This document shows, piece by piece, positions 45,730 through 57,540 of a DNA stretch of 64,000 nt. A model generated the notes under the pieces. It had not been told where the DNA came from, did no database searches, and saw only the letters and a program-made list of their open reading frames with translations. The stretch lies in NCBI RefSeq assembly GCF_000005505.3, contig NC_016132.3, positions 22,186,501 through 22,250,500 of the forward strand. The letters are read 5' to 3'. Within the stretch, counting starts at the first letter, position 1. Every line of letters starts with the position of its first letter. A program made the position numbers and the translations under genes. Origin of the DNA: Brachypodium distachyon (Eukaryota > Streptophyta > Magnoliopsida > Poales > Poaceae).

Positions 45730-48700
45730 TTAAGCCACTAGTCTTCTCCTCGCGGACACCAGCTTCTTGAGCAGTACTTGCTGATTCTTCAAAAGAGCGG
45801 CCTGCTTCTCAAGGAGATCCTGCTGATCGTCAATCTTGCGGGAGAGCTTCGCAACAAGATTCTTCAAGGAACCATTCGTGCCGGAGCTGGTCTCATACTG
45901 AGAATCAGATGGACGAAGTGCTTGCTTTAGCTGCGGTTGCGACGGAATGGGCTGTGAAGACTCCTTTGACGTGTGATCAGACACCGAAGTAGGAGGAAGC
46001 ATAGAGGGCTCAGGGTCTTGAGGCTTCAACAAGAAGTACTTGTGCTGATGCTCCAACTCAAAACGCTTCTCTGACAAATGCAAGATTATCTTCATGATCT
46101 GAGGTGCATAGGGCAGAGCACGCACACGGTCGACTGAGGCATGGGTTATGGTCTAAAGAATATAATCTCTAAAATCTTTCTTCTCACCCTTGTAGACTGC
46201 AAGCAGCAGATTACGGTGAAAATCGGCAATTTCACTGGAGCTGCCTTGCTTGGGAGAGAGAGTGAAACGGCGAATATCATTGAGGATCTTCACTTCATGC
46301 TTTAACCCAGACAGTTCTCCAAAGGCGCCAGAGAATCCTTCTTCATAAAGAATAGTGATTTCTTCATCAGAGGAAGCCTGTTCTTCATGGATCTTGGGCT
46401 GGCCATCGAATTCAGCGAGACCAAGAAACTCCTTGAAGTGCCTGGAGGTGCAACTGTGCCTGTCACCATCAGTCATCCAGTAGATGTTGTAGCCCTTTGA
46501 GTTGTCTTCAAATTTACAGACCTTTCTGCCGAAAATAGCATAGATTTGAAGAATCAGTTCATCATTCCAGTTATGGCAGGTCTCTACAAACTTCAGCAAA
46601 TGCAGATCATTGAGAGCATTTGCTGCAGGCATGACACCACTTTGACGATTGTAGGCGAACCAATCATTATTGAGATACTTCATCTTAGCGAAGTGGGTCC
46701 TTGGCAGAAGAATCTGCGCATAGTAATCTTGCTGCTCAAAAGACCAAAACCTCCGGTCTTCAACTAATCTCTCCTCTTTGTATTTCAGCCCGTTGTTCAG
46801 CCTCGCGAGGCGAAGCTCAGCGTTCTTCAGGGCTTTGAAGTAAACCTTCTCTCGGTCAGAGGATATAGGCATCATGGGCTTGGGAGACAATAGCCCATGG
46901 TTGTCTTCAGAGATAGCTTGAGATCTCACAAGCATCCGTGAGAGTCTCCTGTCTTCAGGATCCTTAATAATTCCGGATCGTTTCTTTTTCGGCGCAGTCT
47001 TCAGCAGATCTTCCAGCAGACGATCAATCTCCATCAGATCATCAGACTCTTGCGCGGGTTCTTTCTCTTCTTCCTTCTTCTCTTCTTCTTCCTCCTCATC
47101 ACTCGAGAAACTTGGGTCAGACGGTTTGGACGGGTTGGACGGTGCAACACTCTTCTTCTCAACAGCTTTCTTCATACGGACTTCCGACGTGGGCACTAGG
47201 GCATCTGCATCAGTTTCTGCATCATTCGCATTCAAATCACGAGTGGCTTCAGCTTCGAAGTCACAAGTCCTTCCTTGTTCAGAAGAGGCATCAACTGATT
47301 CAGTGCGAGGCAATGAGCTGCTGGTGGGGGGTTCTTCAGGACGGGTGAGTTCTTCTTGGTTCTTCCCCAGCACCTCATCTCCTTCTTCCCGCTGAGCAGT
47401 GTGCTCAGACAAAACTGTGGGAGATGAAGCAGCTTGTTCCTGTTCCTCAAGAAGTGAAGTAAGCTTGACATTGGATGTATCTGGCATAAGGGTGTCAATA
47501 GCTTTCTTCTTCTGAGGAACTGCCACAGATGATCAAGTGGAGGTACTTCTTCCAGCAGAAACTTTAATCCTCAGACCAAACTCCTTGGCAGTTTTCTTCA
47601 CTTCAGCAATCTCAGACGCCTGGCGCGTCATTGTGATCTTCTTTGATGGAACAGTATGAGGTAAATGCTGACTTTCTTCAGTGTCAGAGGGGGCAGCTGG
47701 ATCATTTCTGGCCTTGAGACCAATGTCATGACGGATCTCACGAGCTGCATCCCTCGTCTTCTCATATTCAGTCTTCTCCCGATCGACTTCTTCATTTCCG
47801 CCCTGTACTTCAGGCGATTTTTCGGTGGCTTTCTTCCTGGCATCACTTTTAGCCTTCTTAGCCTTCATGCTTTCGACTGCTTGTTTCATCTGCTCAGCGA
47901 GCAGAGCCTTCTTTTTCTTCTTCTCAAGCTCAGCTTGAGTCTTCAAGGCAATTTTCTTTTCTTTCTTCAAGGCGATGATGTCAGCCCTTTTCTTCTCCTC
48001 TACTTCCTTCTCAGCCTTCTTCTTCTGCAGTTCAGCAGCTTTCTTCTCTTCCTTTTCTTTCAAGGCAGCTTCGGTCTTCTCCTTCTCAACACCTTTCTTT
48101 TCTGCAAGATCTTCTTCTTCCAATCTCTTGGCAACACGCAAACTGCGGTTCTGCTCCCATTCTTCAGCCTGAGTCTTGGCAACGATCAGACCTTCAACAT
48201 GGCTCATAAGGGAATCAGGGAGCGTTCCTTCATTGAATGCAGCAAGAAGAACTAGATCAATGTGAACGAGTTGAGGAGGATACGGAATTTCTCCAGAAGC
48301 CATTGCGGCAGCATCCGCAACATCCTTCGATGAGGAACCGGGTCCGACAGCAGAGGCTCTCTTAGCTTTCTTCAGATCTTTCTTGAACTGTTTCTCTGCG
48401 TCTTCAGAGCTTTTCCGTTTCTCAGGCATCTTTGCCTTTCCCTTAGTGTCTTCACTGGGCTTGTTACGAGGCACAGGAGGAGACAGTGAAGAACCTCTGA
48501 GCCTGGATGCTCTTGCAGGACCTCGCAGTTCAACGACAGGTTCAGACAGGAACACGTCACTGTCTTCCGCATCTGAAGCTTTCTTGGACTTAGCCTTCTT
48601 TCAGATGTCAACATAGTTAATATCTCTGATGATCTTCAGAGCTCTTCTGTTGAATTCCTCACGGTGAGGTCCGCCTTCCTTGCGGGCAATCTTGAAGTTT

Positions 48701-49181
48701 CCCAGTTTGGGAGTCGGAAAATACATGTTAGCATTCTCCACTTCTTTGGTCCTTCTTCGAATCTCAGCTGCGAACACGTGGGAGTGCTTGCGGATGATAT
48801 GCTGGAGACGGTGTTTCCTCTTCATCCTGGTCTCCCCTTCCACATCGTCTTCTGAAGAATAGAAAATGAAGATTTCTTCAGCAGTGGGAGCAGGCACATC
48901 CTTAAAGTTTTTGACTTTCTCTTTCTTCTCTGCCTTGGGCTTCGATGCCACTTTCTTTCCACGACTGGGCAATACTTCACCAGGCCATGGGGAGTTGATA
49001 GCATACTTCAGCGCACACCGGAAGAGGGTGTCACTTTTAGAGGCACAGGTTCTTCAACCTCTTCATCCGAGTCCTCAATGTTAACGTTGGGGGAATTAGG
49101 CGGTGAGGGCTCAGGCGTTGAGTCAAACATGTACTGTCCCTCTCTCTCTGAATCATTGCTGGAGCGGGTCGAGTCAGACAT
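45730..49181 (-). pseudogene. Decayed ~1,150-codon accessory gene downstream of pol
   Basis: From ATG 49181 (MSDSTRSSNDSEREG) a frame runs to a stop at 45730, broken by one 1-base frameshift near 49010 and in-frame stops at about 48601-48603 (TGA), 47533-47535 (TGA) and 46153-46155 (TAG). The N-terminus is acidic and Ser-rich. The middle (about 47760-48220) is a Lys/Glu coiled coil over 150 residues long. An acidic run follows near 47080-47100. The C-terminal third is a more globular part with FWSFEQQDYYAQ, HNWNDELILQIYAIFGRK and YNIYWMTDGDRHSC, somewhat like the ORFs of Athila-type and other plant retroelements. A second coiled coil closes it. Some Sireviruses have an env-like gene here, but I see no signal peptide or membrane segment. 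Function is unknown. Confidence 0.75.
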
Positions 49182-49189
49182 GGGGACAC

Positions 49190-49475
49190 CTGTGAAATAG
49201 AGGATACGAAGAATAGGCAAGAAGTACACAAATTCTCAGCAACAAAGCGATTTTGACAAAGAGTTTTTAGTTGAAGCAAATTGACTACGTTTGTGAAGAA
49301 TGACAACTCAGTTCTTCAACAAGGACAACTACACAGATTTAAACTGAAATTCTACTAGAGAGCTTCAACCTTGATCTATTTTAGCTAGAACTTCGGAAAT
49401 ACAGAGTAAATCAATCTACGCAAACATAGCAATCTACAAGAGTGAGGATTCATCTAATGAAGATTTGAAGTGTAC
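49190..49475 (-). other. Putative leader intron of the accessory gene
   Basis: Read on the minus strand, CCTAG|GTACAC (GT at 49475-49474) and a pyrimidine-rich stretch ending TTTCACAG (AG at 49191-49190) could be splice sites. The ATG at 49181 follows the acceptor by eight bases. This is a prediction from signals only. Confidence 0.4.
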
Positions 49476-50319
49476 CTAGGAGGAGCTTTGTGAAGAACAA
49501 CGGAATCACCAAAACCCTAACCGCAAAGCCCTAACTCGGTGAGAGCGGTCAATCTACTGCATCAAACGGGGATATTTAGATGAGTTTGCTACGCGGAATC
49601 GATATAAGAAGGGAAAAACAACGCTTGCTTGGAATTCCCGACTTGAATCGATGAAGATCAGCGGCGGCGCTGAAGATCCGAGCTTGAGGAATCCATCCGA
49701 GCGTTCGCGGCGAAGAGAAGAGATCCCGAGAGCTTCCGGGCGCGAGAGAAGTGAATTTTGGGGTAGAGGTGATTTTTCCAAAGAGGGGTAGCTGTCCTTA
49801 TATAGGGAGGTGAAAAAGGTGGATCTTACCGGTATCTTTTTATCCGAAAATTTCCGTTAGGATTTCCCGTACGGTTTAAATTTCCTTAGGGATAAGATTT
49901 TACCGTTCGGAAAGATTCGTGAAGACTACGGCTAAAACGGAGATTCCGTTAAAGTTGTATTCTTCAGAACTTTGAAGACTGACTGTTTTACCGAAAACAA
50001 AACTCATTTTTGAAGAATGAAAATTCTTGCATCACCGACAAGGATTTCGATGATACTTGAATTACGATGAACAAACTTTGTGTACAGACAAGAAATAGAT
50101 AAGATAGATAGGTTCTAAGTGTCCTTAAATTTCATTTTCATCTGGTAGTAAGAGGCAACAACAGTGAAGAACAACTGCGCAGATGAATTTGAAGAAAGAG
50201 GCGAACACCAGGCTTCTAAACCTACTGAAGACAAACGAAAACGAAGAACAGATAACACAAACTGAGGAATAGAGAAACTGAAGACAATGTAGGTGAAGTA
50301 AGCATGAATGCAAGAATAT
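49230..50319 (-). other. Untranslated spacer between pol and the accessory gene
   Basis: No conserved frame. It holds the TATA box and putative spliced leader listed separately. Confidence 0.6.
49797..49805 (-). promoter_or_regulatory. Internal TATA box upstream of the accessory gene
   Basis: CCTATATAAGG on the minus strand, followed by about 320 bases resembling a plant 5' leader (CT-rich, GC-rich, no long frame) and then the putative intron and ATG 49181. It lies well downstream of RNase H, so it could drive a subgenomic transcript. Confidence 0.45.
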
Positions 50320-52261
50320 TCACAAGTATGCAAGTCTGCAAGAGACATTCCGGAAATCCAAGATGTTTAATTCACTCCTCAGCTCACAGAATCTGATTTT
50401 GTCAAGTGGTTTGGTGAAGATATCTGCGAGATGTTTGTCTGTCCTCACATGGTTTAGGCAAATTTCTTCTTTGGACACTTGATCTCTGAGGAAATGGTGT
50501 CGAATATCAATGTGCTTCGTGCGAGAATGTTGGACGGGATTGTTGGCAATCTTTATGGCACTCTCATTGTCACACAGAAGAGGAACGACATCCACTATGC
50601 CGAAGTCTTTGAAAGTTTGTCTCATCCAAAGAAGTTGGGCACAATAGCTGCCTGCTGAAACATATTCTGCTTCAGCCGTCGACAAAGCAACAGAGTTCTG
50701 CTTCTTTGAAGACTAACTCACTAAGGAACTTCCGAGGAATTGGCAAGTGCTGGAAGTGGATTTTCTATCAACCTTGCAACCGGTGTAATATGAGTCAGAA
50801 TAGCCAACAAGATCAATAGAAGCTCCTTTTGGATACCAGAGACCGAAGAATGGGGTGTGAACTAAATATCTGAGGATTCTTTTCACAGCCATGAGATGAC
50901 AGTCTCAGGGATCTGCTTGAAACCTTACACACATGCAAACACTCAACATGATATCTGGCCTAGATGCACAAAGATAAAGCAATGAGCCAATCATGGAACG
51001 AAAAACCTTTTGATCTACAGGTTTACTGGTGGTGTTGAGGTCTAGATGACCATTTGTGGGCATTGGAGTTTCAATTTTCTTTACAGATTCCATCCCAAAT
51101 TTCTTCAGCATGTCCCTGATGTGCTTCGTTTGAGAGATGAAGATTCCATTCTTCATTTGCTTGATTTGAAGACCGAGGAAAAACTTCAATTCTCTCATCA
51201 TAGACATCTCAAACTTCTCCGTCGTCATCTTTCCAAATTCTTCGCTGAAATCAGGGTTAGTGGAACCAAACACAATATCGTCCACATATATTTGACACAC
51301 AAAGAGATCATCATCATTTTCTTTGTAAAAAGTGTTAGATCAATTTTACCAATTTTGAAACCCTTCTTGACTAAGAACTTTCTGAGGCATTCATACCAGG
51401 CTTGAGGTGCTTGCTTCAAGCCATAGAGTGCCTTATCAAGTTTATACACATGATTAAGATGTTCTGGATCTTCAAAACCAAGAGGTTGTTCAACATAAAC
51501 AAGTTCTTCAATTTCACCATTTAAGAATGCACTTTTCACATCCATTTGATATAAAGTTATGTCATGATGATTAGCATATGCATGAAGAATTCTAATGGAT
51601 TCAAGACGTGCAATAGGGGCATAGGTTTCACCGAAATCCAAACCTTCAACCTGGGTGAAGCCCTGTGCAACAAGACGTGTTTTGTTCCTCACGACGATTC
51701 CGTCTTCATCTTGATTATTTCTGAAGACCCACTTGGTGCCGATGACATTTTGCCTTGGCCTTTCCACAAGGATCCAGACTTGATTTCTCTTGAAATTGTT
51801 CAGTTCTTCATGCATAGCCATTACCCAATCCAGATCCGATAATGCTTCATCCGTCGTCTTTGGCTCAACTGAAGACACAAAAGAGAAGTGCTCACAAAAA
51901 TTTGAAACACGTGAGCGAGTTTGAGTACCTCTTCTGATGTCTCCAAGGATTTGATCGACAGGATGATCCTTCTGGATTCGTTTGCAGATCTTCGGATGAT
52001 GTACTTCACCACCAGCAATGCTAGGTTGTGCTTCATTTGAAGCAGCAGTTTGTTCTTCAGCTGGGGTGGAAGTTCCGGTTTGGTTAGGTTCTTCAGCTTG
52101 TGAAGCGCCTCTTCATTACTGATTCCGGATTCACTTTGCTTGACTTTTTCTGGACGAATATCACCAATGGCCATCTTTAGGATATTTCCTGAACTTTCTT
52201 TAATATTTACAGACATTGGCAATTGCTCTTCCTGAGAGCCGTTAGCTTCATCGAACTGCAC
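50320..52261 (-). pseudogene. Reverse transcriptase and RNase H part of the Sirevirus-type pol
   Basis: RT segments lie at 51878-51225 (KWVFRNNQDEDG, YQMDVKSAFLNGEIEE, YGLKQAPQAWYE) and, after a frameshift near 51310, from 51300 with the catalytic YVDD at 51288-51277. A stop follows near 50905; RNase H continues with a further stop near 50714 and ends with ALSTAEAEYVSAG, HIDIRHHFLRD and LADIFTKPLD before the stop at 50320. The upstream part (52261-51880) is a linker with frameshifts. Confidence 0.88.
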
Positions 52262-53163
52262 ATCCTTAGCAATTTTAACAACTTTGATAGTGTTGTTGAA
52301 GACTCGATAGCATGTGCATTCGAGGGATAACCCAAGAAGAAACCTTCGTCAAATTTAGAATCAAACTTAGCTCGTCTATTCTTCTTGTTGAGGATGTAGC
52401 ATTTGCTTCCGAAGACTCTGAAGTATGACACATCTGGCTTGCCGTTGGAGATGAGCTCGTATGGAGTTTTCTTCAAAAGTCGATGAAGATACAAGAGATT
52501 TGAAGCATGACAAGCGGTCTTGATGGCTTCAGCCCAGAAACGGTCAGGGGTCGTGTACTCGTTCAGCATAGTCTAGGCCATTTCGATCAACGTACGGTTC
52601 TTCTTCTCTACCACCCCATTTTGTTGAGGAACATGAGGTGCAGAGAACTCATGCTTCACGCCGAACTCATCGAGGAATTCTTCTATCATCAAGTTCTTGA
52701 ATTCCGTTCCATTGTCACTTCGCACGCCCTTGATGGATACTTCAAACTCATTTTGGGCCCTTCGTGCAAACTTCTTGAAGATCTCAACTACTGTGCTCTT
52801 ATCATCCAAAAAGAACACCCAAGTGAAATGTGAATAATCATCAACAATCACAAATCCATATGAGTTATCTCCTATACTCATGTAAGTTGTAGGACCAAAA
52901 AGATCCATGTGAAGCAGCTCGAGAGGTCTTGAAGTAGACATGACGTTCTTCACGGGATGAGATGCTCCGATTTGCTTCCCAGCTTGGCACGCACTGCATA
53001 AACGATCTTTTTCAAAAGAAACGTTCTTCAAGCCTCGGATGTGGTCGCCTTTGACAAGTTTGTTCAAATTCTTCATGCCCACATGACCGAGTCTTCTATG
53101 CCAGAGCCACCTAGTGAGGATTTTGCAACTAGACACGTAGGGGTGAGTATGAGGAGTCTTCAA
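52262..53163 (-). pseudogene. Integrase part of the Sirevirus-type pol
   Basis: The HHCC zinc region (WHRRLGHVG...CSACQAGKQ) is followed by the core with LLHMDLFGP, RSDNGTEF and QNGVVEKKNRTL, the Asp-Asp-Glu triad region. A TAG at 52573-52575 interrupts the frame, which then resumes in phase (TMLNEYTTPDRFWAEA) to about 52207, where a shift occurs. Confidence 0.88.
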
Positions 53164-53191
53164 AATTTACAAGATAGAGATTTTCCTTTCT

Positions 53192-54157
53192 TCACCCTCT
53201 GAAGACAAAAGAGTTATCATTTTCTAAAGTAAGATACACATATGGTCTTGTGAAGCAAACGATTAGTCCATGATCACATAGTTGAGCAACAGATAGAAGA
53301 TTATATCCAAGTGATTCAACAAGAAGTACTTCATTGATAGACATGTCATTTTCCTTAGAAATAGCAACTTTGCCGAGACCAATTACCTTTCCCTTACCAT
53401 TGTCACCAAAAATGATGTTCTCATGATGTTGAGGACCAAGTTCTAAAGAGCTAAACATTTTCTTCTCACCGGTCATGTGATTCGTACATCCGGAGTCCAT
53501 GACCCATTCTCTTCCTCCGGATGCATATGCCTACGAAGAAAGTTAGGCTCGTTTAGGCACCCATGTCTTCATGGGTTCCTGCACGTTAGTAGAACTTGAA
53601 GAACACAATGCATCACAGAAAAAAGTAATGACATATTTTGGCACCCAAATTTGAGGTTTTGGATGTTCCCCACGCATTATGGTTCCAGTGAAATTAGCTC
53701 TCACTTTATTATCCTTGCCCATTTTCAGAATGTAAGAATCATTAACATGAAATATCGGATAAGCACGTGAAGTATTGGGACACTTTGAAGCATCCTTGCG
53801 GGGATTCAGATTTTCCACAAATGGAGGAACCTCAGTATACTTCCCTCTTCCCTGGACAAACTTTGTAGGGGGATATTGCTTAGGGATTCAAGCATCACCA
53901 TTAACATTGTACTTCCTCTCAAAACCTATACCATCCTTGCGTCGGCGAGGAATTTGAAGACCAAGAATCTGGTTCAAGGTTTCAGTCCCTTGGTGACACT
54001 TGAGGATACCAGTCTCAATCTGCTTCTTCAACTTAGCATTTTCTTCAGCCAGGGAGAGATCTTTAGGTGAAGGGTTAGTGACAGCAGTGCAAGATTCACC
54101 AATAGTAGTAAAGCTAGAAGCAATATCAGGTGAATCAGGGAAATCAGTTTGAGTCAC
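53192..54157 (-). pseudogene. Gag C-terminal part and protease of the Sirevirus-type element
   Basis: Segment 54157-53888 is a coiled-coil-like gag tail. Segment 53818-53543 leads into the protease, whose active site reads MDSGCTNHMTG at 53500-53468. The pieces are separated by stops and shifts near 53887, 53543 and 53190. Confidence 0.8.
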
Positions 54158-54303
54158 AGCATGTGAAGTAGTGATTTGAAGAATGTTGTTTAATGAAGAA
54201 TTGCATTTAGAGCATGCTTCAGAAGAATCACCGTGTTGAGGTAAATTGACTAGCTTAGCATTGAGATCAAGATTCTTAGTTTTGAGGTCCTCATGAGAAA
54301 TCT

Positions 54304-55844
54304 TCAGATTATCATGCTCGAGTTTGATCGAAACATAGTTAAGACTAATCTCAGCAGAGTTTTCTTCAGTTCCTTATGAGCCTCTTCCATGGCCGGAAAC
54401 TTAGACTTAAGTCTTTTGAGTTCATTAGCCATGTTAGTGTTCTTCTTAATCTCAGTGATAAGCAGGTCTTCTTGCTTCTCAACGATGAACTGAAGTCTTT
54501 CATATGTCATGGGTTCAGATTCTTCATTATTAGTTTCATCATTATCACTAGAGTTTACTTCTTCACTAGGAGATGATACCTTAGAGGATTTTGCCATGAA
54601 GCATGATGGTGAGGAGCGATCGTCTTCGGAGGCATCTTCAGATGAATCTGCAGAGTCAAACAGTGAAGTCATCTTTCTGGCAGATGTAATAGCTATGGCC
54701 AATCCGGCGACACCGTCTTTAGACTCAGAGTCAGATGATTCTTCAGATGATGAAGAATCTGAGTTCATTCACCAACATGTGCTCTAGAGTAGTACTTCCC
54801 ATTCTTCTTGTGAGCAGAGTCCTTTTTCCAATCCTTTTTCTTGTGACGGTCATGGTTCTTGTTGTGAGAGTGCTTCTTGAATCCTTTCTTCTCCTTGTCT
54901 TCATCAGCTTTCTCGGGGCACTTAGCAATGAAGTGACCTTTCTTGCCGCAGTTGAAGCAAGCTCTCTTGGCCATATCAGATTTCTTCCGACGAGCAGATT
55001 TCTGAAACTTTGAGGAGCTGGATTCACCTTGGTGCTTCAGTTTGTTTCCAAACTTACTTCCAAACTTCTTATTGAACCTCTTCACAAAAAGAGAAAGCTC
55101 GTCATTGGAATTGGATTCTTCATCAGACGAAGATGAGTCTTCAGATTCTTCACTGGAGCAGACAATCTTTTTGGATGATTTCTTGGCCTTGAGTGCAATG
55201 TTGTTCTTCTTCGAACTGGATCCCGAACCATGGATCAACCTCTTTTCTTCTTGGTCAAGTTCATAGGACACAATTCTTCCAAGAACCGAGGCGGGAGTCA
55301 ACTCCTTGAAGTCTGGCCTATGCTTGATCAACTCACAGACAGTGGTATACTTCATGGGGAGAGCTCGAAGAAACCTTCTGTTTTGCATCAAGTCAGTGGT
55401 ATTGTGATCATCAAGAGTATTCAGCTCATTCACGATGGTGATCATGCGATCGTAGAGTGAAGAAACAGTCTCATTGGGCTCAAGCATAAGTCTGTCAAAC
55501 TGACTGATGAGGCGAGTAACTCTAGAATCTTTGATAGTGGTTGTCCCTTCATGAACTTCAGCGAGAAGATCCCAAATCTTCTTTGCAACAACAAGGTTAC
55601 TGATTTTGTTGAACTCAGCATCACAGATAGTTGAGAAGATGATATCACAAGCTTTGGCATTTGCTTGATACTTCTTCAGAGAAATAGGATCATATCCAGA
55701 GATGGGTTCCTGAGGAACAACAAAGCCGTTTGTGACTGCTTCCCAAGCGCAAGGGTCAGTAGATATGATGTGAGTCTTAATGCGATTTTTCCAAAAAGCA
55801 TAATTGCTAGTGCTAAGAACAGATAACTTCCCTTCCTTAGACAT
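54304..55844 (-). pseudogene. Gag of the Sirevirus-type element
   Basis: The start codon ATG is at 55844, 41 bases after the primer site. The capsid-like part (YAFWKNRIKTHI, LPMKYTTVCELI) precedes a Ser/Glu-rich acidic linker and a CCHC knuckle (CFNCGKKGHFIAKC, about 54917-54960), then a Lys/His-rich stretch. A one-base loss near 54766 ends the frame at HVGE; the same protein continues from 54768 with a Ser/Asp/Glu-rich region and a coiled coil to 54304. Confidence 0.88.
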
Positions 55845-55884
55845 ACTTCTTCCTCAGGTGGTTAAACCAAAACAAGGAAGCCTT

Positions 55885-55896
55885 GCTCTGATACCA
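55885..55896 (-). other. tRNA-Met primer-binding site
   Basis: TGGTATCAGAGC on the minus strand, the classical initiator-Met primer site of plant copia elements, two bases from the LTR border. Confidence 0.92.
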
Positions 55897-55898
55897 AG

Positions 55899-57012
55899 TG
55901 AATGATCGAGTATGTCACAGAGGGGTGGGGGGGGGGGGTGAATGTGACCAGTTTAAAACTTTCTTCAAAATGAAGACTGAAGACTGAGGACACTCACGGT
56001 ACTTCAACAACAGGGATTACACTTAGCAATTTTAGAGTTGCAGCGGAAAGAAGAAAGATGAACAAGTTTATAGCAGCAGCAATGAAGACAGAACACAACG
56101 AATTAGTTATACTTCAACAGAGAGTAAAAGTTGAGGAACGAAATCACCAGGACTGAAGACACAGGGATTTGTTTTCCGAAGTTCAGATTGTTGGCATAAT
56201 TCTACGTCTCCGTTGAGGGGGCTGAGTCACACAAGACTCGCGGACACACAAGTCCACCCAATCCTCCTAAGCTAAGACCAAAGTCTCGCCCAGTTACTCG
56301 TGGTAGATCTTGAGGTGATCTCCGGACCTTCACAGACCGGTCCCATTCTTCATGCTCAGTTCAGCTCTAAGGGTTTTATTAGGTATTCTTCAAAACAACT
56401 CACTGGGGTTCACCACCGAACTCCTTCGGGGTGGGTCGTCTTATATAGCCTTGGCCACGGCTGATCTAGCCATTGTGACCCGTTGGATAAAGTGATCCCT
56501 GAGATTCCAGCTCGCACTTTATCACTTTGTCTCACAACGGTTAGTTTAGGTGGTCAAGCACGAAAGCGACAGATTTTCAAACACATTTGAAATCAGAGTG
56601 AAGACTTCACGCGAAAGTTTCTGTGAAGCCTGAAATGCTTCATTCTTCACTCCGACGAAAAACACTCACACAGAAAATGGTTTTCGCCTAAGCTGAACAT
56701 GAAGAATAGGTTTCACCTGAACCAGCTCCACGCTTCAAATCCCCCTTAATAGTACGGCGTTCCTATACTCAATTGAAGAAAACAACTACGGAAAGACCTA
56801 TGAAGAATGCTACGCTTCATGTTGTTCACCGTTCTTCACTGAGTTCTTCATACTTCAAACCAGTACTTGTACTTCAATTTTAGGGGTCATCGATGCTGGT
56901 TAGACCAACTTCTGAGGAACTAAAACTTGAAACACTTCGTGTAACTCATTAGTTCCTCAACCATGTTGTCATCATTCATCAAAACCCATACAGGGGCAAG
57001 GCTTCCCTTTTA
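55899..57012 (-). repeat. 5' LTR of the Sirevirus-type element (1,114 bp)
   Basis: On the minus strand it runs from TAAAAGGGAAGCC to CGATCATTCA, matching the 3' LTR apart from a ~110-base deletion at about 56335 and scattered substitutions. Confidence 0.92.
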
Positions 57013-57017
57013 GTAGT

Positions 57018-57540
57018 ATAATCTAGCCCGAACTACCAACTCAGCGAGGATTCCTCGAGTTGGCCCTTGTCGATTTGATTTCTCCGATGAGTTGTTGTTT
57101 GTCCCCCTTGAGAACCTCTCTAGGCCCTTTCCTTATAGTTGGCATGTATGTCAGCTCAAGATAAGACTTGTACACACCCTAACTAACTTATACTCGGAAA
57201 ATCCTTTCGAGTCAAGGTACCGCCTAGTATGTATGGGGTAGATTACATAGTCACCATAGGTCCTTTCTTGGACGCCAAGTGTGAATACCCAGTATTGAAC
57301 ATGCCATCACACCTTACACGTCATCAACACGGTATTCACCATTGGTACACCCAGAACGTATACATTCATTTTGAAGTTTTCGTCCAAGTTTGTATTGCTT
57401 TTTTACCTATTTTTGTTATGTTTTTGGGATTAAATGCAGTTAACAACCGTCAGGAAATTTCCTTCTTCCTTCGTTCTGTTATTTCAGAAATCTAAACAAG
57501 AGAAAAATACCATAAATTAGGAGGATCTAATATTGGGGGA
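57018..57540. other. Unassigned DNA between the copia and gypsy elements
   Basis: No domain-bearing frame. It may belong to the left part of the gypsy LTR that follows, since the LTR start could not be fixed without the 3' copy. Confidence 0.4.

Larger units (their letters stand above)
43896..57012 (-). mobile_element. Full-length Sirevirus/Maximus-type copia retrotransposon (13.1 kb)
   Basis: The element has LTRs at 55899-57012 (5') and 43896-45127 (3'), both read on the minus strand. It is bounded by GTAGT at 43891-43895 and 57013-57017, a perfect 5-bp duplication. A tRNA-Met primer site (TGGTATCAGAGC on the minus strand) lies two bases inside the 5' LTR and a purine tract (AAAAAGGGGGAGAT) abuts the 3' LTR. 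The order is gag, protease, integrase, RT, RNase H, then a long extra frame downstream of pol, which with the size and gag sequence points to the Sirevirus lineage. Nonsense codons and frameshifts affect every gene. In about 250 aligned LTR bases I counted roughly 11 differences, so it is not recent. Confidence 0.93.
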
